Part shown: positions 16,622-25,264 of the stretch, in pieces
Position numbering within the stretch: the stretch's first letter is position 1
How the letters are laid out: each line of letters begins with the position of its first letter
Assembly (NCBI GenBank): GCA_017516745.1
Contig: JAFXBF010000012.1
Span: 62,001-126,000, forward strand
Reading direction: 5' to 3'
Origin: Clostridia bacterium
GTDB lineage: Bacteria > Bacillota > Clostridia > Oscillospirales > Acutalibacteraceae
DNA: 64,000 nt
Translations under genes and position numbers: made by a program
The notes under the pieces: generated by a model
Told to the model about the DNA's origin: nothing
Databases searched by the model: none
The model's input: the letters and a program-made list of their open reading frames with translations, nothing else

Positions 16622-17354
16622 TAACAACGTTCTCATAAAGGTTGACGGTTTGCAGAAAGCCTTCGGTGATATCGAAGTTCTCAAGGGCATTGATGCCGAA
16701 ATCAAAAAAGGCGACGTTATTGTTGTAATCGGCGCATCAGGCTCGGGCAAATCCACCTTCCTGCGCTGTCTTAATCTCCTTGAAGAGCCTACGGGCGGTC
16801 AGATTTATTTTGAGGGCACGGAAATTACCGACCCCAAGGTAAATATCAACGTTCACCGCCAGAAAATGGGTATGGTTTTCCAGCAGTTTAACCTCTTCCC
16901 CCACATGACTATACTCAAAAATATGACTATAGGCCCGATGAAGCTGCTCAAAAAGAGCAAGGAAGAGGCGGAAAAAACCGCTATCGAGCTGCTTGAGCGT
17001 GTAGGCCTTGCAGACCGTAAGGATGCTTACCCCAGCCAGCTTTCGGGCGGTCAGAAGCAGCGTGTCGCAATCGTGCGTGCACTTGCAATGAATCCCGAGG
17101 TTATCCTTTTCGATGAGCCCACCTCTGCGCTTGACCCCGAAATGGTCGGCGAGGTGCTCGAGGTTATGAAGTCTCTTGCAAAAGAGGGTATGACAATGGT
17201 TGTTGTCACCCACGAAATGGGCTTTGCCCGTGAGGTTGCAAGCAAGGTTGTCTTTATTGACGAGGGCATAATCAAAGAAGAAGGCGAGCCCGAGGAATTC
17301 TTCGCCAACCCCAAGTGCGACAGACTCAAGGATTTCCTTTCAAAGGTATTATAA
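16611..17354 (+). CDS. Polar amino-acid ABC transporter ATP-binding protein
   Basis: 247 residues. Walker [14 protein letters not shown], signature [15 protein letters not shown], Walker [15 protein letters not shown] and the H-loop [14 protein letters not shown] are intact. Powers uptake from the cytoplasmic side. The GTG start lies inside the end of the permease gene, 11 bases of overlap, after AAAGGAGG. Ends the operon. Confidence 0.95.
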   Translation: MTTDNNVLIKVDGLQKAFGDIEVLKGIDAEIKKGDVIVVIGASGSGKSTFLRCLNLLEEPTGGQIYFEGTEITDPKVNINVHRQKMGMVFQQFNLFPHMTILKNMTIGPMKLLKKSKEEAEKTAIELLERVGLADRKDAYPSQLSGGQKQRVAIVRALAMNPEVILFDEPTSALDPEMVGEVLEVMKSLAKEGMTMVVVTHEMGFAREVASKVVFIDEGIIKEEGEPEEFFANPKCDRLKDFLSKVL

Positions 17355-17360
17355 GTTTAA

Positions 17361-17392
17361 AAAAGAAGCGGAGAAAAACTCTGCTTCTTTTA
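17361..17392 (+). terminator. Terminator of the amino-acid ABC operon
   Basis: AAAGAAGC..GAG / CTC..GCTTCTTT stem with T-run ending just before the antisense-RNA promoter. Confidence 0.8.
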
Positions 17393-17395
17393 TAT

Positions 17396-17423
17396 TGACA
17401 AACCTGTGATTTTCTCATATAAT
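17396..17423 (+). promoter_or_regulatory. Consensus promoter of the antisense RNA
   Basis: TTGACA (17396-17401), 16-base spacer, TATAAT (17418-17423): both boxes are perfect, yet no coding sequence follows on this strand. Confidence 0.85.
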
Positions 17424-17429
17424 ATGGGT

Positions 17430-17526
17430 GTAAGGCGTTGCCGATAGACGGTTACGCCCTCAATTGAAAATGATTATTAAAGAAATAACCGCTTTCGCTT
17501 GCAGGCCGGCGGTTATTTCTTTTTTG
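17430..17526 (+). ncRNA. Predicted antisense antitoxin RNA, about 95 nt
   Basis: Starts about 7 bases after a perfect promoter, has a 5' hairpin (GGCGTTGCC...GGTTACGCC) and ends at a strong stem (AAATAACCGC / GCGGTTATTT, 17482-17520) with a T-run. It is antisense to the 3' end and 3' untranslated part of the small membrane-peptide gene on the other strand, like type I antitoxins such as RatA. RNA ends are predicted. Confidence 0.65.
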
Positions 17527-17599
17527 TCAGTTCGACAACAAGTGCTATGATTGAAACCAAAAGCGTTCCGAAAAGGAACAGTTCTTCGTATGTAACCAT
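17513..17599 (-). CDS. Holin-like type I toxin peptide
   Basis: 28 residues: starts MVTYEELFLFGTLLVSI, one hydrophobic helix, ends in three lysines. It matches the putative holin-like toxin peptides of Firmicutes in start, length and charge pattern. A strong site (AAAGGAGGGCG) precedes the ATG and its own promoter lies about 95 bases upstream. Its stop codon lies in the shared terminator stem and the antisense RNA covers its 3' end. Toxicity and pore formation are inferred from the family. Confidence 0.75.
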   Translation of the reverse strand: MVTYEELFLFGTLLVSIIALVVELTKKK

Positions 17600-17691
17600 T
17601 GGCACCGCCCTCCTTTCCGGAGGGAAAAGGCGCCCTCCGAATAAAAGAGGGGCAACCGCCTACCGTGTTATGACAACGCCTTACGAAGGAT

Positions 17692-17720
17692 ATGTTAGCA
17701 CAAATGTTCTGCGAAGTCAA
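17692..17720 (-). promoter_or_regulatory. Promoter of the toxin peptide
   Basis: Minus strand TTGACT (17720-17715), 17-base spacer, TAACAT (17697-17692). The message would have a leader of about 85 bases that begins with a sequence near-identical to the start of the antisense RNA (TAAGGCGTTG). Confidence 0.6.
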
Positions 17721-17774
17721 GCAGGGGCAATTCACTTGCTTGTCCGTTGTAAAATTATAGATGAAACAAGGTAG

Positions 17775-17855
17775 TAGGGGAGGGGTTCCATCCCCTCCCG
17801 TTGTATAGATACAGAAACAACGTCGGGAGGGCGTGGAAGCCCTCCCATACAATTG
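17775..17855. repeat. Double GGGAGG hairpin repeat
   Basis: Two adjacent hairpins, GGGAGGGGTTCCATCCCCTCCC and the like (17777-17799) and GGGAGGGC...GCCCTCCC (17825-17846), joined by CGTTGT/ACAACG arms. The same GGGAGGGC-loop-GCCCTCCC module recurs at about 40126-40146 and 47905-47928. Confidence 0.65.
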
Positions 17856-17856
17856 G

Positions 17857-18075
17857 TTATTTTAATTTTCGTGGTGTGTCGGTTACGCCAAGCAGGTAGT
17901 CGAGCGATACGTTATAAAAATGAGCGAGCTTTATATATTTGTCAACGCCCATCATCTGCACACCTGTTTCCCATTTGCTTATTTGCTGTCTTGTAGTTTC
18001 TAAAAGTTTGGCAATATCTGCTTGTGTAAGGTCTTTATCTTCTCTTAAATCCTTTAATCGCTCATAATAATTCAT
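17857..18075 (-). CDS. Small Xre-family repressor
   Basis: 72 residues, nearly all helix-turn-helix (LTQADIAKLLETTRQQISKW), ending LDYLLGVTDTPRKLK. Such one-domain proteins are phage-like or toxin-antitoxin-type repressors. ATG at 18075 is chosen because AGGAG lies 8 bases upstream; a GTG two codons earlier is possible. It faces away from the 86-residue gene at 18184 across a region with two copies of a palindrome, the probable operators. Confidence 0.85.
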   Translation of the reverse strand: MNYYERLKDLREDKDLTQADIAKLLETTRQQISKWETGVQMMGVDKYIKLAHFYNVSLDYLLGVTDTPRKLK

Positions 18076-18098
18076 AAACACATCTCCTTTTCTGAAAT

Positions 18099-18153
18099 TA
18101 TATCACGCACCTTATAAGTTGCGCTTGACTTGCACCTTATAAGGTGATATAAT
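18099..18153. promoter_or_regulatory. Divergent promoters with paired CACCTTATAAGGTG operators
   Basis: Plus-strand promoter TTGACT (18125-18130), 17-base spacer, TATAAT (18148-18153); its spacer contains the perfect palindrome CACCTTATAAGGTG (18133-18146). A second copy with one mismatch (CACCTTATAAGTTG, 18108-18121) overlaps the spacer upstream of a minus-strand TATAAT at 18104-18099. One repressor could therefore shut both genes. Confidence 0.75.
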
Positions 18154-18183
18154 TGTGGTAAAATTTATCATTCGGAGGCTTTT

Positions 18184-18444
18184 ATGAAGAATTTACTTGA
18201 AGATTTATGGTTTTCTTATCTCATTGAAGAAAGAGTTGTTCTTTCCGACAGCGACAGAATTATCGTTCAATCCTCTAACGAAAAAAGAGACAAGATTTAT
18301 AATACATTAAGTCAAGAGCAGAAAAACGATTTTGATGATTACGAAGTAAATTCAAACGATATCTGCAACATTTATGAAAAGGAAGCATTTATCAAGGGAG
18401 TACGCTTTGCGGTGAAGTTTTTAACCGGTGCAACACAAGGGTAA
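18184..18444 (+). CDS. Small acidic protein of unknown function, Xre partner
   Basis: 86 residues. No catalytic motif seen. It resembles a group of small Firmicutes proteins of about this length (DUF6809-like; recalled, low certainty) with the ending EKEAFIKGVRFAVKFLTGAT. Good site CGGAGG before ATG. Its promoter has the operator palindrome in the spacer, so it is probably repressed by the divergent Xre protein. It could be a toxin-like partner, but nothing in the sequence shows this. Confidence 0.65.
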   Translation: MKNLLEDLWFSYLIEERVVLSDSDRIIVQSSNEKRDKIYNTLSQEQKNDFDDYEVNSNDICNIYEKEAFIKGVRFAVKFLTGATQG

Positions 18445-18466
18445 ATATGCTCTGCAAGAAAATTTG

Positions 18467-18495
18467 TTGAACTGATTACCAATATATGCTATAAT
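18467..18495 (+). promoter_or_regulatory. Promoter of coaX with structured leader
   Basis: TTGAAC, 17-base spacer, TATAAT. The transcribed leader (about 18503-18581) can fold TTCAGC/GCTGAA around an inner CGCC/GGCG hairpin. Confidence 0.65.
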
Positions 18496-18581
18496 ACGAT
18501 AATAAAGGGTACTTTCAGCTAAATTCGCCTTGCGGCGTGCTGAATGTGCCTTGCACGCTATTTCTTACAGGCGGTGGATTT

Positions 18582-19352
18582 ATGATACTTACAGTTGATA
18601 TCGGCAATTCAAATATTGTTTTCGGCGGCTTTGAGGGTGAGGAGCTTGTTTTCGTTGCCCGTATGGCTACGGATATTTCACGCACGGAGGATGAATACGC
18701 AGGGCAGATTCTCTCTACTCTTTCGCTCCACAATGTCGGCAGGGAAAGGGTGAGCGGTGCGATTATTTCGTCCGTTGTGCCTCCGCTCAATTCCGTTATC
18801 AAAAAGGCAATCGAGCTCATTTACGGCGTAAGTCCGCTGCTTGTCGGCCCCGGTATTAAAACGGGTATCAACATTCACTGTGATAACCCTGCTTCCGTCG
18901 GTGCGGATATTATTACTGCCTGTGTGGCTGCTCACCATATTTACGGCAGTCCGTCACTTATAGTCGATATGGGCACGGCAACCAAAATGATGGTTGTAAA
19001 CGAAAAGGGTGCTTTTATCGGCGTTTCAATTATCCCCGGTGTGCTTATGGGGCTCAACGCCCTTGCAACGGGCACGGCACAGCTTCCCCGTGTCGGCTTG
19101 GAAGCACCGCCTCTTGTGGTTGCAAAGAATACTGTGGACTGCATCCGCTCCGGTGTGGTTTACGGCAACGCTTCGCTTGTTGACGGTATGATAGACCGTA
19201 TAAACGAAGAGGTCGGCTGTGAATTGCCCGTTTACGCTACGGGCGGCCTTGCAAACACTGTCGTAAAGCATTGCAGGCACGAAATTAAAATTGACGATAA
19301 TCTTTTACTTAAGGGTCTTAATATTCTCTACAATAAAAACAAAACAGAATAA
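18582..19352 (+). CDS. coaX: Type III pantothenate kinase
   Basis: 256 residues. N-terminal phosphate-binding motif DIGNSNIVFGGF and the central DMGTATKMMVV motif of the CoaX/ASKHA fold; GPGIKTGINI is also characteristic. Phosphorylates pantothenate in the first step of CoA synthesis, needs a monovalent cation and is not feedback-inhibited by CoA. ATG at 18582 begins the phosphate motif directly. Followed by an ECF S component, so uptake and activation of pantothenate probably form one unit. Confidence 0.95.
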   Translation: MILTVDIGNSNIVFGGFEGEELVFVARMATDISRTEDEYAGQILSTLSLHNVGRERVSGAIISSVVPPLNSVIKKAIELIYGVSPLLVGPGIKTGINIHCDNPASVGADIITACVAAHHIYGSPSLIVDMGTATKMMVVNEKGAFIGVSIIPGVLMGLNALATGTAQLPRVGLEAPPLVVAKNTVDCIRSGVVYGNASLVDGMIDRINEEVGCELPVYATGGLANTVVKHCRHEIKIDDNLLLKGLNILYNKNKTE

Positions 19353-19445
19353 TTTTGCTGTATATTGCTTCTTTAAGAAGTTAATATAAATTAAATTCAA
19401 AAGCGTTGTACTCCGTGAGGAGACGACAGCAAGGAGGATTTTTTT

Positions 19446-20036
19446 ATGCAAACGAAAAAACAAAAAAGAATGTCAACCGAGACTATGGTGCTTGGTGCGA
19501 TTCTGACGGCGTTGGTGGTTGTTCTTCAATACCTCGGTCAGTTTATCCACCTCGGCCCGTTTTCAATCTCGCTTGTGCTGCTGCCTATCGTTATCGGTGC
19601 GGCAACCTGCGGTGTGAAAATCGGCGCATGGCTTGGATTGGTATTCGGCGCAGTAGTACTTATGACGGGTGATGCCGCCGCTTTTCTGGCAATCAATGTG
19701 CCGGGTACGGTTGCTACCGTATTGCTCAAGGGTACTGCCTGCGGTCTGGTTGCAGGCCTTGCCTACAAGGCGGTCGAAAAGAAAAGCCGCTATACGGCAG
19801 TTGTTGTTGCGGCGATACTCTGCCCTATAGTCAACACGGGGGTTTTCCTGCTTGGCTGTGTGCTGTTCTTCTTTAAAACTATTGAGCAGTGGGGTCTTGC
19901 AGAGGGCTACGGCACGGCTGTGGAATATATGTTCCTCGGTCTTGCAGGCGGCAATTTCCTTGTTGAGCTTGTAATAAACATAGTGCTCAGCCCCGTTGCA
20001 GTAAGACTGCTTAACATAAAGAAAAAGAATAAATAA
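19446..20036 (+). CDS. ECF transporter S component, probably for pantothenate
   Basis: 196 residues, about six membrane helices, typical S-component start (TMVLGAILTALVVVLQYLGQ). S components bind the vitamin and dock onto a shared EcfAAT energising module, which is not in this window. Pantothenate specificity (PanT-like) is inferred only from the position 93 bases after coaX. Strong site AAGGAGG. The short gap carries only a small CTCCGTGAGGAG hairpin. Confidence 0.82.
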   Translation: MQTKKQKRMSTETMVLGAILTALVVVLQYLGQFIHLGPFSISLVLLPIVIGAATCGVKIGAWLGLVFGAVVLMTGDAAAFLAINVPGTVATVLLKGTACGLVAGLAYKAVEKKSRYTAVVVAAILCPIVNTGVFLLGCVLFFFKTIEQWGLAEGYGTAVEYMFLGLAGGNFLVELVINIVLSPVAVRLLNIKKKNK

Positions 20037-20060
20037 GAATTATTATCAGAGGTGCTTATT

Positions 20061-21416
20061 ATGCAGCCTTTCAGCTTTTATCTTATTACCGATACGCATT
20101 TTTATAAAAATTCCCTTGGCTGTTACGGCAAGGAATATGACGAGTTTATGCGCTACGAGCAGAAGTGCTATGCCGAAACAGAAAGCATAAACAATTCTGT
20201 TTTCGAGTGGCTTGAAAAAGCCGATGAAGCCGACACCGTGCTTATTGCGGGCGACCTGAGCTTCAACGGTGAAAGGGCAAGCCACGAGGGCTTTGTAAAG
20301 CTGCTTGAAAAGCTGAAAAAGGCAGGCAAGCGTGTGTTTGTAGTAACGGCAGACCACGATTGCAGCGCACATCCCTTCGGCTTTAACGAAAACGGCCGCT
20401 TTGAGCCCGAGGGCATACAGCGTGACGAGCTGTTTGATATCTACAACGCTTACGGCTTCGGCAATGCGATTGCCGCCGACCGTGAGCACCTTTCCTATGT
20501 TGCGCAGCTTGCCGACGGAGTAAGACTGCTTGCCCTCAATAACGACGGCAGTCTTGACGGAATACGCAATTTTGACGATGCGCAGATTGACTGGATTAAA
20601 CAGCAGACCGCCAAGGCAAGGGAAGACGGTCAGATGATGATTGCGATGAATCATTTTCCGCTTCTTCCGCCACAGCCGCTGTTTAGTCTTATCGGCTCAA
20701 CTATGCAGAAGCAGAGTGCAAAGGCGGTACAGCTTCTTGCGGATGAGGGCGTGGGCATTGTTTTCACGGGTCATATGCACCAGCAGAGCATAAATGAATA
20801 TGTAACCGAAAAGGGAAACAAAATATATGATGTATGCACGGGCTCGGTTATTGCCGATCCTGCGGTAATCCGCCATATTACAATCAGGGACGAAAACACG
20901 GTTGAAATCAAATCAATCCCGACCCCCGATTTTGACTGGGACACAAAGGGGAAGGACTGCAAGCAGTACCTTAAGGATACCTTTGATGCAATGATAGTAA
21001 ATCTGCTTGAGGATATGGTCAACGATACGCCGAGAGTGCTGCGCAAGCTCGGTATAAGCACAAGCAAGGGTGCTGTCTTTGCTGTTAAGCAGGCAGGCAA
21101 GCTCCTCAATTCAATCAAGCTTGGTACGCTTGCAAGGCTTCTGTTTATTAAGTGTGATAAGTCTATTAAGAAAATGACCGTAAAGCGCTTTGCTACCGAC
21201 CTTGTAAGAGGCATTTTTGAGGGTAACCAGAAAATGGTTATCGGCACACCCGAGGGCGATGTTTTCAATGCCGCACTTAAGCGTCTGAATTTCATTCTCA
21301 GGAAGGTCAACGCCAAAACCTTCGACGGCAAAAAGGCGGATTTGGCAGACCTGCTCAAACATACCGCAGGCAACTACGGTATTGATGATTACAACGCTGT
21401 ACTGAAATTGAAATAA
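20061..21416 (+). CDS. Calcineurin-like metallophosphoesterase
   Basis: About 451 residues. Metal-binding motifs run in order: ITDTHFY (DxH), LIAGDLSFNG (GDxx), AMNHFPL (NH.. position) and FTGHMHQQ (GHxH). The last 150 residues are helical and basic with no known domain. No signal peptide, so probably cytoplasmic. Substrate unknown. ATG at 20061 is preferred over a GTG three codons upstream because AGAGGTG then sits at normal spacing. Confidence 0.85.
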   Translation: MQPFSFYLITDTHFYKNSLGCYGKEYDEFMRYEQKCYAETESINNSVFEWLEKADEADTVLIAGDLSFNGERASHEGFVKLLEKLKKAGKRVFVVTADHDCSAHPFGFNENGRFEPEGIQRDELFDIYNAYGFGNAIAADREHLSYVAQLADGVRLLALNNDGSLDGIRNFDDAQIDWIKQQTAKAREDGQMMIAMNHFPLLPPQPLFSLIGSTMQKQSAKAVQLLADEGVGIVFTGHMHQQSINEYVTEKGNKIYDVCTGSVIADPAVIRHITIRDENTVEIKSIPTPDFDWDTKGKDCKQYLKDTFDAMIVNLLEDMVNDTPRVLRKLGISTSKGAVFAVKQAGKLLNSIKLGTLARLLFIKCDKSIKKMTVKRFATDLVRGIFEGNQKMVIGTPEGDVFNAALKRLNFILRKVNAKTFDGKKADLADLLKHTAGNYGIDDYNAVLKLK

Positions 21417-21453
21417 TATAAAAACAGAAAAGAAACAAAAAGGAAGAAGAAAA

Positions 21454-24402
21454 ATGCTTGAGCTGAGAAACATTTCAAAAACATATCTTTCAGGCATAAA
21501 CAAGGTTCAGGCTCTCGACAATGTGAGCGTGAATTTCCGTGATAATGAGTTTGTTGCAATACTCGGCCAGTCAGGCTCGGGTAAAACTACTCTGCTCAAT
21601 ATCATAGGCGGTCTGGACAGATATGACGGCGGTGAGCTGCTTATCAACTCCCGTTCAACAAAGCAGTACACGGATAAGGATTGGGATGTGTACCGCAACC
21701 ATTCCGTAGGCTTTGTTTTCCAGAATTACAACCTCATACCCCACCAGACGGTGCTTGCAAACGTTGAGCTTGCGCTCACGCTTTCGGGCGTTTCCAAAAC
21801 GGAAAGACGCAAAAGGGCAAAGAAGGTGCTCAAAAAGGTTGGCCTTTCCGACCAGCTTAACAAAAAGCCCAACCAGATGTCGGGCGGTCAGATGCAGCGT
21901 GTGGCAATAGCCCGTGCCCTTGTAAATGACCCCGATATTCTCCTTGCCGACGAGCCCACGGGTGCGCTTGATTCCAAAACAAGCGTTCAGATTATGGAGC
22001 TCATCCGTGATATTTCAAAGGACAGGCTTGTTATTATGGTTACCCATAACCCGAAGCTTGCCAAGGAATACGCCAACCGCCTTGTGCTGATAAAGGACGG
22101 TAAAATCCGCAAGGACACCAACCCCTATAACCCCGAAGAAGCACAGCAGGCACAGCCCGAAGTGCCTAAAAAGGAAAAGAAGCTCAGGAAAAAAGAGAAA
22201 AAGCCCAAGGCTTCAATGAGCTTTGCCACGGCTTTGTCGTTGAGCTTCAATAACCTTCTCACCAAAAAGGGCAGGACGGTGCTCACCTCATTTGCAGGCA
22301 GTATAGGCATAATCGGTATAGCGCTTATTCTGGCGCTTTCAAGCGGTATGCAGGCGTTTATCAGCTCAATCGAGCAGGATACTCTCGCCTCGTATCCCCT
22401 GATAATCGAAAAGGAAAGCTTTGATATTGCACAGCTTATCGGCACTATGACCGACAACAGGGTCAATGCCGCAGAGCACGGCAACGACAAGATTTATAAG
22501 CTGCCGAGCCTGCAGGGCAGTGTGGGCAATGCGGCTATGCAGACCCGACTCAACGACCTTTCGCAGTTTAAGCATTTCCTGCAATTCAACGAGGAAATGT
22601 ACACACTGTGCACCGATATAAAATACGGCTACGATGTTGACTTCCGTGTTTACAAGGCGGATACGAGTAACGGTGTCAAGCAGGTAAGGCCAAACCCCGA
22701 CCTTGCTGACCTTGGCGGTATGGATTCCAGGATATGGGAAGAGCTTATCGGCAACGAAACCCTGCTCGGTACGCAGTACGACATTCTTGCAGGTGCTTGG
22801 CCGAAAAACCACAACGAGCTTGTACTCTTTGTCGATGAAAACAACGAAATCAGTGACCTTACCTTTTACGCACTCGGTCTTGCCGATGTAAGTGAGCTTG
22901 AAAAGATTCCCGAAGAGCCGACCACGGATGAAAACGGCAAGGAAGTACCCGTTGAGCTTGAGGGCTATGAATACACGGAATTCCTCGGTCTTACCTTCAA
23001 GGTAATGCCCACAGCCCTTTGCTACGGCAAGGACGGTGACAAGTGGGTTGACAAGAGTGAGGACAGCAAGTATATGAAGGGTGTTGTCGATAAAGCGCAG
23101 GAGCTAAAAATTGTCGGCATAGCCCGACCGAAGGAAACGGCGCAGTCAGCCGTTGACGGCGGCACAATCGGCTATATGAGCTCACTTACCGAGTATATAC
23201 TCAAAGCAACAAATGATTCCCCCGTTGTAAAGGCACAGAAAAAGGACACGAAAACCGATGTCTTCACAGGGCTGCCTTTTGCAACCGAAAAGGACAAGAA
23301 AACCGCAGCTGCAACCTCTGTTGTTTCAATGCCTTCGGTTGAATTCGCCGCAAAGACCTCTGCTTTGCCCGAGGTAACGCCTGTTGCAAACGAAGATATC
23401 CCCGTTATGAGCGAGGACGAAATCTACGACTTTATCGACAAGAATTTTGAAGGTGAAGAAAAGGACAAAATGAACGAGTTTGTCCGCCTTATGTTAAAGG
23501 ATATCCGCACGGTTTCCGACAGAAGGAAGCTTATGGCAATGCTTGACGAAGTGCTTGCAGGCAGCGATGCGGATTCTTCGACCGTCTATAACTATATCCA
23601 GATGATGAGCAAGGATATGAAGCTGCAGCTTCTTTCGGCTATCATTACGGCTGTCGAAAGCGGCGGCGAAATTGATGTGCCGACCGAAAACGAAATCAAG
23701 GACACCGTTGACAAGGGCAACCAGAATACGCAAAAGCCCCAGCTCAAGCCCGAAAAGGAGGAGCCGAAATTCTCCGACGCCACTTTTGAGGAAAACATTG
23801 AAACTCTCGGCGTTTCCGACCTTGAATCGCCCTCGACAATAACCATTTATCCGCTCAATTTTGAAGCAAAAGAAAGAGTAGTCGAGATTATCGACGAATA
23901 CAACAAGCAGCAGACCGATGAGGGCAAGGACGAAAACGTTATCTCTTACACGGACTATGTCAGCCTTATTATGAGCTCCGTTACCCAGGTTATCGACCTT
24001 GTAACCTATGCTCTCGTTGCTTTCGTTGCGATATCGCTTGTCGTATCGTCCATTATGATAGGAATTATCACCTATATTTCCGTTCTTGAGCGCACAAAGG
24101 AAATCGGCATTCTTCGCTCAATCGGTGCTTCCAAACGGGATATTTCACGTGTTTTCAACTGCGAAACAATAATCGTCGGCCTCGTGTCGGGCATGATGGG
24201 TATATTGTTATCACTATTGCTGATATTGCCGATAAACGCAATTATAAATGCGGTTGCAAATATACCGGATCTTGCAAAACTGCCGCTTTACGGCGGCCTT
24301 ACGCTGATAGGTATCAGCGTCGTGCTTACGGTTATAGCAGGCCTTATTCCCTCAAGGGTTGCCGCAAAGAAAGACCCCGTAATCGCTTTGAGAAGTGAAT
24401 AA
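21454..24402 (+). CDS. ABC transporter with fused ATPase and FtsX/MacB-type permease, very large ectodomain
   Basis: 982 residues. Residues 1-230 form a MacB/LolD-type ATPase (GQSGSGKTTLLNIIGGLDRY; MSGGQMQRVAIARAL; LLADEPTGALD). A Lys/Glu-rich linker leads to the first membrane helix near residue 280. About 550 residues of acidic extracytoplasmic region follow, then three C-terminal helices with the FtsX-type motif (VLERTKEIGILRSIGASKRD). Such proteins drive mechanical work or export rather than import, for example peptide resistance or lipoprotein handling. No two-component system adjoins it. Single-chain fusion with so large an ectodomain is unusual compared with MacB (about 200 residues there). 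Confidence 0.9.
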   Translation: MLELRNISKTYLSGINKVQALDNVSVNFRDNEFVAILGQSGSGKTTLLNIIGGLDRYDGGELLINSRSTKQYTDKDWDVYRNHSVGFVFQNYNLIPHQTVLANVELALTLSGVSKTERRKRAKKVLKKVGLSDQLNKKPNQMSGGQMQRVAIARALVNDPDILLADEPTGALDSKTSVQIMELIRDISKDRLVIMVTHNPKLAKEYANRLVLIKDGKIRKDTNPYNPEEAQQAQPEVPKKEKKLRKKEKKPKASMSFATALSLSFNNLLTKKGRTVLTSFAGSIGIIGIALILALSSGMQAFISSIEQDTLASYPLIIEKESFDIAQLIGTMTDNRVNAAEHGNDKIYKLPSLQGSVGNAAMQTRLNDLSQFKHFLQFNEEMYTLCTDIKYGYDVDFRVYKADTSNGVKQVRPNPDLADLGGMDSRIWEELIGNETLLGTQYDILAGAWPKNHNELVLFVDENNEISDLTFYALGLADVSELEKIPEEPTTDENGKEVPVELEGYEYTEFLGLTFKVMPTALCYGKDGDKWVDKSEDSKYMKGVVDKAQELKIVGIARPKETAQSAVDGGTIGYMSSLTEYILKATNDSPVVKAQKKDTKTDVFTGLPFATEKDKKTAAATSVVSMPSVEFAAKTSALPEVTPVANEDIPVMSEDEIYDFIDKNFEGEEKDKMNEFVRLMLKDIRTVSDRRKLMAMLDEVLAGSDADSSTVYNYIQMMSKDMKLQLLSAIITAVESGGEIDVPTENEIKDTVDKGNQNTQKPQLKPEKEEPKFSDATFEENIETLGVSDLESPSTITIYPLNFEAKERVVEIIDEYNKQQTDEGKDENVISYTDYVSLIMSSVTQVIDLVTYALVAFVAISLVVSSIMIGIITYISVLERTKEIGILRSIGASKRDISRVFNCETIIVGLVSGMMGILLSLLLILPINAIINAVANIPDLAKLPLYGGLTLIGISVVLTVIAGLIPSRVAAKKDPVIALRSE

Positions 24403-24469
24403 AAAAATTTTTTCGGATAAGCCGAAATATATGCTATAATAAATTTCAACGAAAGGATGTGCGTGTCGG

Positions 24470-25225
24470 TTGGAAAAGTATAACAAGGCTGTTTTACTGT
24501 GGAAACAGAGGAATATAACGACGGATGCACAGCTTGCCGAAGCACTTAACGGACACAGCATAGCGTTTGCGTATAATTCAGGCAAAATAGAAAACGACAG
24601 AATAACCTATAATGACACAAGAGAAATTTTTGAAAACGATGGTGTCACATCCTATACGGGCGATTTGCGTACGCTGTTTGAAATCCGAAATTCAAGAGAT
24701 GCCAACGAAAAGTTTTTGTCGGCGTTCAGTATGCGCCTTCCTGTTGATGAAGCGCTTATCAAGGAGTTTCAGAGGTTACTGACTCAAAACACTTATGAAA
24801 CACGCCGTTACAATCTCGGCGAAAGACCCGGCGAATACAAAAAGCACGATTATGTCACGGGCAAGGGTGAGATAGGTGCCGCACCCGAGGATGTCAAAGC
24901 GGAAATGGATGAACTCATAGAGGAAATCAGGAACATTGATGAGGATATTGCGCTTAAAGCGGCAGCATATTTTCACCTGAAATTTGAAAACATTCATCCC
25001 TTTGCGGACGGAAACGGCAGAACAGGCAGACTGCTGATGAACTATATTCTCGTGCTGAACTCACATCCGCCTATAGTTATACACGAGGAGGATAAAAAGA
25101 CTTATTATGATGCTTTGGAAAGCTGGGACACCCGACAGGATATTCAGCCTATGTGTGATTTTCTGATTGCACAAACGGTTAAAACCTGGGCAAAGCAAAT
25201 TGAAAGAGCAGAGCGAAAAAAATAA
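24470..25225 (+). CDS. Fic-family protein (AMPylator or related transferase) with built-in inhibitory helix
   Basis: 251 residues. The catalytic loop HPFADGNGRTGR (about 176-187) is complete. Near residue 36 the sequence SGKIEN fits the (S/T)xxxE(G/N) inhibitory motif placed before the core, as in class II Fic proteins, so activity is probably self-restrained. Fic enzymes transfer AMP or other nucleotide parts to protein hydroxyls. Target unknown. The start is TTG with AAAGGATG rather far upstream; no alternative in-frame start exists. No antitoxin gene beside it, consistent with class II. Confidence 0.88.
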   Translation: MEKYNKAVLLWKQRNITTDAQLAEALNGHSIAFAYNSGKIENDRITYNDTREIFENDGVTSYTGDLRTLFEIRNSRDANEKFLSAFSMRLPVDEALIKEFQRLLTQNTYETRRYNLGERPGEYKKHDYVTGKGEIGAAPEDVKAEMDELIEEIRNIDEDIALKAAAYFHLKFENIHPFADGNGRTGRLLMNYILVLNSHPPIVIHEEDKKTYYDALESWDTRQDIQPMCDFLIAQTVKTWAKQIERAERKK

Positions 25226-25227
25226 AA

Positions 25228-25262
25228 TTAAGGGGCTGATTCATAAGAGTCAGTCCCTTAAA
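25228..25262. terminator. Bidirectional terminator between fic and GH42 genes
   Basis: TTAAGGGGCTGA / TCAGTCCCTTAA stem, with A- and T-rich flanks on both sides, shared by converging genes. Confidence 0.85.
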
Positions 25263-25264
25263 CT

